NCBI GenBank assembly: GCA_965368515.1
Contig: CBDUNF010000218.1
Location: 1 to 5,787 of the forward strand
Direction: 5' to 3'
Source: JAAETI01 sp965368515
Lineage (GTDB): Bacteria; Actinomycetota; Acidimicrobiia; Spongiisociales; UBA5794
DNA: 5,787 nucleotides
Shown here: in pieces, positions 1-5,234 of the stretch
Layout: every line of letters begins with the position of its first letter
Position numbering within the stretch: the stretch's first letter is position 1
Notes under the pieces: generated by a model
Databases searched by the model: none
The model's input: only the letters and a program-made list of their open reading frames with translations
What the model was told of the DNA's origin: nothing
Program-made: the position numbers and the translations under genes

Positions 1-534
1 GTCGGCGATACGGACCACTGCTTGAGAGCCCGAGGCCTCGACAACGCTTATCCCCAACGTATGGACCCCTGGGTCGCTGTAGTGCCAACCAGGATTGTCG
101 GTGAGTTCACGGAAACCGATGAGTATTGGATTCCAGTGCAAGTAGTCGCGTTCGAACATCAATGACACCATGTCGCTTGCGTCTTCCGTGGGGTTGCCCT
201 CTAGAAACACGAACAGATCGCGGAGCTCCATCGCTGCTTCGTAGATGTTGTCCTTGGTCGTATCGAAGTCGTCGATCGAATCGCGGTTCACGTTGGAGAT
301 CAGCACCTCGGGACGAGCCAGCGGGTCGACTGTGGTCGTTGTCGCCGCCATCGTCGTCGTCGTTGTGCTGGTCGTGGACGTCGTCGTCGGGGGAGTCGTG
401 GTGACCGTGGTCGCCGGCGGTGCTGGGGTTGTTGTCGGTGAGGTTTCAGAGCACGCCGCCATCGCGAGCACGACCACCAGGAGAAGGATTCCCCGGCGCA
501 TCCCCGATGCGTTGATTCCCACCATATGGCGCAT
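1..534 (-). CDS. Secreted lipoprotein with Thr/Pro-rich linker (N-terminal part; 3' end outside window)
   Basis: The reading frame is open for 178 codons from ATG at 534 to the left edge and has no stop inside the window. The N-terminus is a bacterial lipoprotein signal: Arg13-Arg14, then a hydrophobic stretch at about residues 16-27 (ILLLVVVLAMAA) ending at Cys28, the likely lipidated residue (MAAC is a slightly atypical lipobox). Residues 33-68 are almost only Thr, Pro, Ala and Ser, a flexible spacer typical of actinobacterial surface lipoproteins. From about residue 72 a folded domain begins (VLISNVNRDSIDDFD, then DLHWNP-like aromatic segments near 131-136 and VVEASGSQAVVRIAD at the edge). 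This could be an NTF2/SnoaL-like fold, but that is a guess. The start at 534 has GGAG 10 nt upstream (545-548 on the plus strand). An in-frame ATG at 501 would give a shorter, conventional signal peptide. Function unknown. Confidence 0.8.
   Translation of the reverse strand, partial: MRHMVGINASGMRRGILLLVVVLAMAACSETSPTTTPAPPATTVTTTPPTTTSTTSTTTTTMAATTTTVDPLARPEVLISNVNRDSIDDFDTTKDNIYEAAMELRDLFVFLEGNPTEDASDMVSLMFERDYLHWNPILIGFRELTDNPGWHYSDPGVHTLGISVVEASGSQAVVRIAD
331..438 (-). repeat. Low-complexity ACN/CCN-rich tract encoding the Thr/Pro linker
   Basis: On the minus strand this stretch is a run of ACG, ACC, ACA and CCN codons encoding residues 33-68 of the lipoprotein (for example TTTSTTSTTTTT). 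On the plus strand it reads as GTC/GTT/GTG-rich sequence and creates a spurious poly-valine frame. Mixed codon use argues for selection on a Thr-rich spacer rather than a pure trinucleotide repeat, though the tract could vary in length between strains. Confidence 0.75.
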
Positions 535-591
535 TATGCCAATTCTCCACGAGCAAGCACAACCGCGGCGGATGGCAATGGCCAACCCTCC

Positions 592-631
592 GCTATGGGT
601 TCATTATGGTTGCCATAGCATGACTATACAA
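592..631 (-). promoter_or_regulatory. Putative promoter and inverted-repeat operator upstream of the lipoprotein gene
   Basis: Read on the minus strand, TTGTAT (631-626) and CATAAT (608-603) are 17 nt apart and resemble -35 and -10 elements, giving a start of transcription near 596. A second -10-like hexamer, TATAGT, lies at 628-623. A perfect 7-bp inverted repeat, GCTATGG (592-598) and CCATAGC (613-619), straddles the -10 element, with an extra TATGG at 605-609. This could be an operator or a small hairpin. The rest of the 535-659 gap shows no gene. Based on pattern matching only. Confidence 0.35.
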
Positions 632-659
632 TGCTAAACATCGCAATCAGGGCTGTCCG

Positions 660-1685
660 TTACCAGCGGGCCTGATGCTCTTCTGCCCAACCAATGACGT
701 TGTCGATCTCGAGCTGGTTGCCGACATCATCGACGACTGTCCCTTGGTAACGCCCAAACATCTGATGGACCACGGAACGGATCAGCAGCAGATTCGTCTT
801 GGCGGTCCTCTCGAGAAACGGGGTGAACGTGAGGTCGGCTCGAGCTGACTTCATCGTCCATGGACGCATGAAGTCTTTGCTGTCGTAGTCGAACGTCATG
901 TCCTCGAGTTTGTGGATGCGGCCATCAACGATGAGCGTGTTCTCGGTAGCGGACGAAGTGTCCCCGAATCCGTAGCCCATGTTGAGACCAACCCGGCGAC
1001 CATTTGTCATGAACCCGGATGCGCTTGCCCAGACCCAGAACGAGTTGTACTCCCAGACGCCACGTCCCCAGTCGAGCGTCCCGGAACTCGTCGCCGGGTC
1101 AATGTCGATCGAGTCGGCACCGACGACGATCTCGCCCCGGGTTGGCATGCAGTTGATCTTGCGGTTGTAGTAGAAACGTCTCTCGCCGATGGGTGTCGAG
1201 AGCACCGTGGACTCCCGTGGTGTCTCGAACGCAAGGTCGGCGTGCAGGTGTTTCCCGCCGAATCCATTCCATTCCACCGCAAGTGTCCGTCCCTTGGTCG
1301 ACACGTCGAAGCGAAGGGAAGCCTTCTTGCCCGACCAGGAGCTAACACCTTCGTCGCTGTTGCGGGGGAGTTGCACTCCTTTGCCAAACGGGATCGTGAT
1401 GGTGTCCTCGACGCAGGTGGCGTTCTGGAAATCGACCATGTAGACGAAGGCTTGGCCTGCATATCCAAGATCGGCGATGGTGGCCGAGAAGTACCCACCC
1501 GGGTAGGTGACCCCGTAGTAGTCCCACCGCTTGACGCGGAACCACTGCATGCCCCTCGCAAACCGATAAATGCGTGTTCGCTCCAAGTTGCAGTCGAGAA
1601 CCGGACGACGAGCCCATCCTTTCTGGGCCAATGAGCCATCCGGATTGAGGAGGGCTGAATGCTCGACGATCTCGTGTTGGGCCAT
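660..1685 (-). CDS. DUF2804 family protein
   Basis: This is a complete 341-residue protein of the usual length for DUF2804, a family of uncharacterised proteins thought to have a lipocalin-like beta-barrel architecture. No signal peptide or membrane segment is seen. Family-like features are the N-terminal block (LLNPDGSLAQKGWARRP, residues 12-28), the WDYYG motif (54-58), DWGRGVW (205-211), the ENTLIVDG segment (248-255), and the C-terminal FGRYQGT (310-316) with the closing GWAEEHQARW (332-341). The many Trp and Tyr residues and alternating strands fit a beta-rich fold. The ATG at 1685 has GGGAG 7 nt upstream (1693-1697), a good ribosome site. The gene is divergent from dinB across a 113-nt spacer and is followed by the lipoprotein gene in the same direction after 125 nt, with a likely separate promoter. 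Family assignment is from motif memory; substrate and reaction are unknown. Confidence 0.88.
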   Translation of the reverse strand: MAQHEIVEHSALLNPDGSLAQKGWARRPVLDCNLERTRIYRFARGMQWFRVKRWDYYGVTYPGGYFSATIADLGYAGQAFVYMVDFQNATCVEDTITIPFGKGVQLPRNSDEGVSSWSGKKASLRFDVSTKGRTLAVEWNGFGGKHLHADLAFETPRESTVLSTPIGERRFYYNRKINCMPTRGEIVVGADSIDIDPATSSGTLDWGRGVWEYNSFWVWASASGFMTNGRRVGLNMGYGFGDTSSATENTLIVDGRIHKLEDMTFDYDSKDFMRPWTMKSARADLTFTPFLERTAKTNLLLIRSVVHQMFGRYQGTVVDDVGNQLEIDNVIGWAEEHQARW

Positions 1686-1762
1686 TGCGTCACTCCCGGG
1701 GGTCTGCGTCTGGAAGCGTACCGTTGCGGTTGCGGGCCCGAGTCGCCGGCATCAGTCTCAGC

Positions 1763-1792
1763 TAGACAGATCGAACATATGTTCGATACAAT
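1763..1792 (+). promoter_or_regulatory. dinB promoter (TAGACA -35 / TACAAT -10), apparently leaderless
   Basis: TAGACA (1763-1768) matches 5 of 6 positions of the -35 consensus, and TACAAT (1787-1792) matches 5 of 6 of the -10 consensus, with an 18-nt spacer. The expected transcription start, about 7 nt after the -10, falls on A1799, the first base of the dinB ATG. No Shine-Dalgarno sequence precedes that ATG, which fits a leaderless mRNA, a form common in actinobacteria. The transcription start is inferred. Confidence 0.65.
1770..1787. promoter_or_regulatory. LexA operator (SOS box)
   Basis: ATCGAACATATGTTCGAT is a perfect 18-bp palindrome. Its core, 1772-1785, fits the Gram-positive/actinobacterial LexA consensus CGAACRNRYGTTCG at every position. 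It fills the spacer between the -35 and -10 elements of the dinB promoter, so bound LexA should exclude RNA polymerase and DNA damage should release the gene. The divergent DUF2804 start lies about 85 nt away, and an effect on that gene is possible but unsupported. Confidence 0.9.
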
Positions 1793-1798
1793 GGCCGC

Positions 1799-3046
1799 AT
1801 GGCTGACACGGCCGCCATCCTCCACGCCGACCTCGATGCCTTCTATGCATCGGTGGAACAACTGCTCGATCCGTCGCTGCGGGACATCCCCATCGCGGTC
1901 GGTGGCGGGGTGGTTCTGGCGGCGTCCTATGAGGCCAAGGCCTTTGGCGTCCGCGGTGGTATGCCGGGACGGCAGGCCCGTGAGCTGTGCCCGCATCTGA
2001 AGTTCGTCGGCGGCAACTTCAAGCGGTATCAGGAATTCGGTGACAAGGCGATCGACGTAGTTCGTGATTTCACGCCGCTCATCGAACGCATCTCCATCGA
2101 TGAGGCGTTCGCCGACGTGTCGGGGTCAATTCACCTGTTTGGAACACCGGCGCAGATGGCCCAACAGATCCGGGAGCGGGTTCGCGACGAGGTCGGGCTG
2201 CCGATATCGGTTGGGGTGGCGCGCACAAAACACCTCGCCAAGATCGGGTCTCAGGTGGCGAAGCCGGACGGGCTGGTCGTCATCGATCCGGCAACCGAGC
2301 TCGAGTTCCTACATGATCTGCCGGTCGACCTCATGTGGGGGGTCGGGCCGGTCACCAAGGAGCGGTTGGCGGAGATGGGTGTGCACACTATCGGTCAACT
2401 CGCCGACACGCCGGGGCGGGCTCTCGAACGTCTCCTCGGGCGAGCCATTGGTGGCAGGTTGGGCGCCTTGGCGTGGAATCACGATCCCCGTCATGTCGAG
2501 ACCCACCGGCGAGCCGGCTCAGTCAGTGCTCAGTCTGCGCTGGGCAAGAAGCCGGCGACGCAAGACATCATCGGTCCGACGCTGCGACATCTGGCGGATC
2601 GTGTCGCCAGCCGGATGCGTAAGAAGAACCGCGCCGGCCGGACCATCACCGTGCGGGTGCGGTTTGCCGACCTGCGGGCGATAACCCGATCGGTGACGCT
2701 TCCAGCGGCCATTTCGGCCACTGTCATCCTCGCCGAAGTTGCAGAAGATCTTGTGGCGATTGCGCTGGCCGATCACCCCGAGGAGAAGATGATCAGCCTG
2801 CTGGCGATAGGCGTATCGCACCTCGAGGACGACGCTGTTCTGCAGTTGGAACTCCCATTCGAGCTCGACGATGAAGGGCGCCGGCCCGGCACTGAGAAGG
2901 GGGCAGCTCGATGGGTGCTTGATCGATCTGTTGACGCCGTCCGGGACAAGTTCGGGCGCGAGCTGGTCGGCTACGGATCGGTTGCGCTGGGTGACCGTCG
3001 ATCTGTGCCAGACGATTTCCGAGAACTCGCCGAAAAGGAGCTCTAG
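1799..3046 (+). CDS. dinB: DNA polymerase IV (Y-family translesion polymerase)
   Basis: This 415-residue protein is a DinB-type polymerase that copies damaged DNA without proofreading. The palm carries the metal-binding carboxylates Asp11 (HADLDAFYASVE, residues 9-20) and Asp101-Glu102 (SIDEAFAD, 99-106), so it should be active. Tyr16 sits at the steric-gate position that excludes ribonucleotides. The finger motif SYEAKAFGVR is at 43-52, a helix-hairpin-helix (GVGPVTKERL) at 181-190, and the little-finger domain spans about 240-345. QLELPF (349-354) is a likely sliding-clamp motif. It is followed by a ~60-residue extension (ARWVLDRSVDAVRDKFG, then RSVPDDFRELAEKEL) of a type seen in actinobacterial DinB. 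ATG 1799 is chosen because an in-frame stop at 1763 leaves no earlier start in frame; the ATG at 1791 is out of frame and overlaps the -10 element. Expression is predicted to be SOS-induced through the LexA box just upstream. It is a single-gene unit, ending in CTAG against a decayed gene on the other strand. Confidence 0.97.
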   Translation: MADTAAILHADLDAFYASVEQLLDPSLRDIPIAVGGGVVLAASYEAKAFGVRGGMPGRQARELCPHLKFVGGNFKRYQEFGDKAIDVVRDFTPLIERISIDEAFADVSGSIHLFGTPAQMAQQIRERVRDEVGLPISVGVARTKHLAKIGSQVAKPDGLVVIDPATELEFLHDLPVDLMWGVGPVTKERLAEMGVHTIGQLADTPGRALERLLGRAIGGRLGALAWNHDPRHVETHRRAGSVSAQSALGKKPATQDIIGPTLRHLADRVASRMRKKNRAGRTITVRVRFADLRAITRSVTLPAAISATVILAEVAEDLVAIALADHPEEKMISLLAIGVSHLEDDAVLQLELPFELDDEGRRPGTEKGAARWVLDRSVDAVRDKFGRELVGYGSVALGDRRSVPDDFRELAEKEL

Positions 3047-3225
3047 CGCTGCGACTCGATGGGCTCCTGCCGGGTGCGGTGCACCATCACCCGGAACACA
3101 TCGGGTCGCCCGTGGTGTCCAGCGGGGTCGAAGTTCTGCCGCCTTTCGAAGACCAGGTCGGTTGTTCTACCGCTGTCCAAGAACACGGGAGCGGCTTGGA
3201 TTGCTGCGATCTTTACCGACAGCGC
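3043..3225 (-). pseudogene. Nitrilase relic: N-terminus fused to C-terminus by internal deletion
   Basis: Minus-strand translation directly after the stop of the split-barrel gene gives 60 residues before a TAG at 3045-3043. The first part, SVKIAAIQAAPVFLD, is a typical nitrilase (carbon-nitrogen hydrolase) N-terminal strand. It passes within a few residues into DLVFERRQNFDPAGHHGRPDVFRV, which resembles nitrilase C-terminal ends (GHYxRPDVF type). The roughly 250 residues that would hold the catalytic Glu, Lys and Cys are missing, so no hydrolase activity is possible. There is also no ATG: the codon where a start would be expected is CTG (GCG-CTG-TCG-GTA-AAG), perhaps a mutated ATG. The frame is still open, which suggests a recent or in-frame deletion. 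Family assignment rests on recognising the two ends; I could not run an alignment. A short expressed peptide is possible but unlikely. Confidence 0.72.
3070..3094 (+). terminator. Possible hairpin terminator downstream of dinB
   Basis: CCGGGTG (3070-3076) and CACCCGG (3088-3094) form a perfect 7-bp GC-rich stem around an 11-nt loop that contains the palindrome GGTGCACC (3078-3085). It begins 24 nt after the dinB stop. There is no T-run after it, so it would not be a classical intrinsic terminator. It also lies inside the nitrilase relic, so it may be chance coding sequence. Confidence 0.3.
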
Positions 3226-3693
3226 CTATTCGTCGGCCAGGTAGGCGGGAAACCCTCCGCGAGCGATCGGACCCCAGCTGTCCATGTTTATCCGGATCAA
3301 CGACTTGCCCTGTTTGACCATTGCCTCGCGGTACTCGTCCCAATCCGGATGCTCGCCGGCGATGTTGCGGAAGTACTCGACCAGCGGCTCAACTGAATCC
3401 GGGAGATCGAGGACTTCGGCGGTCCCGTAGATCTGGACCCATTCGCCGCCAAAGTCATCGGAGAGAACACAGACCGAGACGGATGCGTTGCGACGAATGT
3501 TGTGAACCTTGGCGCGTTGCGGATAGGTCGATATCACCAACCGGCCGGAGTCATCGACTCCCATCGTGTTGGGCGACATCTGGCTCGTGCCGTCACGACG
3601 GACGGTTGCCAGGATCACATGGTGACGGGGCCGGACGAACTCGAGTAGACCGTCAAGGTCCACGATGGTGTTGGTTGCGATTGTGCGTGCCAT
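3226..3693 (-). CDS. PPOX-class split-barrel enzyme, probably F420-dependent
   Basis: The 155-residue product has the usual length and motifs of small pyridoxamine 5'-phosphate oxidase-like split-barrel proteins, of the actinobacterial F420-binding type related to mycobacterial Rv1155. These bind deazaflavin F420 (some bind FMN) as cytoplasmic dimers and reduce varied substrates. Visible motifs are LLEFVRPRHHVILATVRRDG (16-35), QMSPNTMGVDDSGRLVIST (38-56), the cofactor-phosphate region YPQRAKVHNIRRN (57-69), WVQIYGTAEV (85-94) and SLIRINMDSWGP (131-142). ATG 3693 has only a weak upstream purine stretch (AGGCTGGG). GTG at 3663 is an alternative start. It lies 40 nt after the acyltransferase gene in the same direction, suggesting co-transcription, and its stop directly abuts the nitrilase relic. 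Cofactor choice and substrate are inferred from family resemblance. Confidence 0.87.
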   Translation of the reverse strand: MARTIATNTIVDLDGLLEFVRPRHHVILATVRRDGTSQMSPNTMGVDDSGRLVISTYPQRAKVHNIRRNASVSVCVLSDDFGGEWVQIYGTAEVLDLPDSVEPLVEYFRNIAGEHPDWDEYREAMVKQGKSLIRINMDSWGPIARGGFPAYLADE

Positions 3694-3733
3694 GCGCCCA
3701 GCCTACGCACTTCCTCGCGGCAGGGTTCTGGCC

Positions 3734-5092
3734 TCACGGGTTGGCTCGGCGCCGGATCGAGGGGAGGGCTCCCAGGGTGGCTGCTCCGATGATTGCCGTC
3801 ACGGGAATCGCCCATTGCACACCCGCGTCACTGGTCGCGATACCGTTGAGCGCAACGGCGGCTGTCGATGCTGCGACCAGAACAAGGCCGACCGTCACCG
3901 CAGGAACAGTCCGTGGTGCCGGTGCTCGACTGATCCGCCACTCGAATCTCGCAAACACGGCGGCCAGTCCGAGGGTGACGATTGAGAGCACCGCCAGCCA
4001 CACCGGGCGGGTGAGCCACCAAAGCGTGGTGCCCGGCTCGACCTGGAACGCCAGACCGTCGAAGGAGAAGAGCCCGGTCGCACCAACAAGCGACATCGCC
4101 GACAGGTGCCACAGATAGATCGTCATGATCATCCCGGAAACGGCGACCACCGCGTGCCAGCCGCGAACCGACGCAGTGAACCTGGATACGAGCTGCTTCG
4201 TCCCCCAAATCACACCCAGTTGCATCGTTCCGAGCAGGGCCATAGCAAACGTCGGTGGGGTCATGTTGGTGATTCCAGCCCCGGGGATGCCGACCATGGC
4301 CACCGGGTATATACCCATTCCGGTGAGGGCGATCAGCAAGCTCAGCGAGCCGACGGCGAGCAGCCAGCCGTTTCGCGGCGAAATCCCCTGGCGCTGATCG
4401 GACGTCGACCACCAGTACCCCATCTGATGTAGGGCCGCCCACACGAACAAGAAGTTGACCCAGCCGACACCGGGCACATCGAGCGCAAAGCGGGCCACGT
4501 CGATGCCGATTGCCGCACCGAGAAGTATCGCTACCGAGGTCAAGCCGCTGTGTTGCCACCACCTGTATGTGAACGGGGCGAGGGCGGTCAGGATCAGATA
4601 GACCGCAAGGAACCACAACGGCACCGTGGCGGACATCGCTCCGGCATGGACAACATCTGTCGGGACAAATCGACGAAGGGCAACGATGAGAACCACCCAG
4701 ACCAGCAGGAGCGGCACGACCGGGGTGAACATGCGCCGCACCCGGGCCGTGATCCAGTCACGTCGCAGCTCTCGACCGCTGTCGACCTTGGAGAGTCCGC
4801 GAGCGTTCGCATAGCCTCCGGCCAGGAAGAAGATCGGCATTACCTGGACGATCCACGTGACCCAGCCCGCGTAAGGCACCCACTCGAGCGAGTTGAGGAG
4901 CTTGATCTCGCCCGTCGGGGTGAGCCAGATCGAGGCTGCGAGCCAGTGGCCAAACACCACGGTGAGAATGGCCAGAGCGCGCCAGAAGTCAACGATACGG
5001 TTGCGGGCGGCCGGCGTGGCTGCGGCCAGTTCCTTGGTGTGGGTCAGATACTTCTTCATATGCACAACGTACGGCTGCATCGCGCCGAGCAC
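3734..5092 (-). CDS. Acyltransferase family 3 integral membrane protein
   Basis: This is a multi-pass membrane protein of up to 452 residues with the architecture of the acyltransferase-3 family, which moves acyl groups onto sugars, cell-wall or other extracytoplasmic targets. The conserved start of the domain is RIVDFWRALAILTVVFGHW (32-50), with Arg38 and the probable catalytic His49. It is followed by PIFFLAGGYANA (86-97), the basic loop RVRRMFTPVVPLL (117-129), PLWFLAVYLILTAL (158-171) and YLWHLSAM (326-333). About ten or more hydrophobic segments are spread to residue ~440. The given start is a GTG at 5092; ATG 5080 and ATG 5059 (MKKYLTH) are equally possible, and none has a clear ribosome site. 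An in-frame stop at about 5119 excludes a much longer product. It is probably the first gene of a unit with the split-barrel gene. The acyl acceptor cannot be predicted. Confidence 0.88.
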   Translation of the reverse strand: MLGAMQPYVVHMKKYLTHTKELAAATPAARNRIVDFWRALAILTVVFGHWLAASIWLTPTGEIKLLNSLEWVPYAGWVTWIVQVMPIFFLAGGYANARGLSKVDSGRELRRDWITARVRRMFTPVVPLLLVWVVLIVALRRFVPTDVVHAGAMSATVPLWFLAVYLILTALAPFTYRWWQHSGLTSVAILLGAAIGIDVARFALDVPGVGWVNFLFVWAALHQMGYWWSTSDQRQGISPRNGWLLAVGSLSLLIALTGMGIYPVAMVGIPGAGITNMTPPTFAMALLGTMQLGVIWGTKQLVSRFTASVRGWHAVVAVSGMIMTIYLWHLSAMSLVGATGLFSFDGLAFQVEPGTTLWWLTRPVWLAVLSIVTLGLAAVFARFEWRISRAPAPRTVPAVTVGLVLVAASTAAVALNGIATSDAGVQWAIPVTAIIGAATLGALPSIRRRANP

Positions 5093-5093
5093 A

Positions 5094-5110
5094 TGGGGGT
5101 GAGACCCCCA
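5094..5110. other. GC-rich hairpin just upstream of the acyltransferase start
   Basis: TGGGGGT, GAG, ACCCCCA forms a perfect 7-bp stem with a 3-nt loop, ending 2 nt before the GTG start of the acyltransferase gene (5092). In minus-strand mRNA it could hide or help set the translation start, or it could be an operator in the divergent 5093-5234 gap. It has no adjacent T-run, so a terminator is not suggested. Confidence 0.5.
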
Positions 5111-5220
5111 ATCGATCTAGGTGATGGGGCTGCATGCGATCCTCCGGGTTGAGGGAGTGGCATGCGAGGGGCTTTCGGCCCTGGAATCCCTGGTCGCAGT
5201 CCCTCATGATGGCTGTGTTG

Positions 5221-5226
5221 AGGAGG
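5221..5226 (+). promoter_or_regulatory. Strong ribosome binding site of the iron-sulfur protein gene
   Basis: AGGAGG lies 8 nt before ATG 5235. It is the best Shine-Dalgarno sequence in the window and fixes the start of this gene. No convincing promoter could be placed upstream on the plus strand between 5111 and 5220. Confidence 0.85.
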
Positions 5227-5234
5227 GAGTCTTC

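Noticed and set aside
610..632. Plus-strand promoter TTGCCA with TACAAT
   Set aside because: The spacer is only 11 nt and no plus-strand gene follows.
245..637. Plus-strand 130-codon frame with a poly-valine stretch
   Set aside because: It is the antisense image of the Thr/Pro linker of the minus-strand lipoprotein, with no ribosome site; the minus-strand reading gives a coherent signal peptide and domain.
912..1634. Plus-strand 240-codon frame inside DUF2804
   Set aside because: It lies antisense to a gene with clear family motifs end to end, and its translation shows no recognisable domain. Long antisense frames are expected at high G+C.
1007..1996. Minus-strand 329-codon frame crossing DUF2804, the LexA box and dinB
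   Set aside because: It overlaps two confident genes and the promoter, is rich in Arg, Ser and Pro as shadow frames are, and has no family signal.
1659..2000. Plus-strand frame through ATG 1791, 8 nt before the dinB start
   Set aside because: It is out of frame with dinB, its ATG overlaps the predicted -10 element, and the product is low-complexity shadow sequence.
3059..3396. Plus-strand small frames over the nitrilase relic and the split-barrel gene
   Set aside because: The minus strand carries recognisable protein sequence across the same bases; the plus-strand translations do not.
4550..5152. Plus-strand 200-codon frame antisense to the acyltransferase
   Set aside because: It is highly charged and compositionally odd, as expected opposite a membrane protein, with no ribosome site or motif.
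5167..5182. GGGC/GCCC hairpin as a terminator
   Set aside because: The stem is only 4 bp plus a wobble pair, it has no T-run, and it lies between divergent gene starts where a terminator is not needed.
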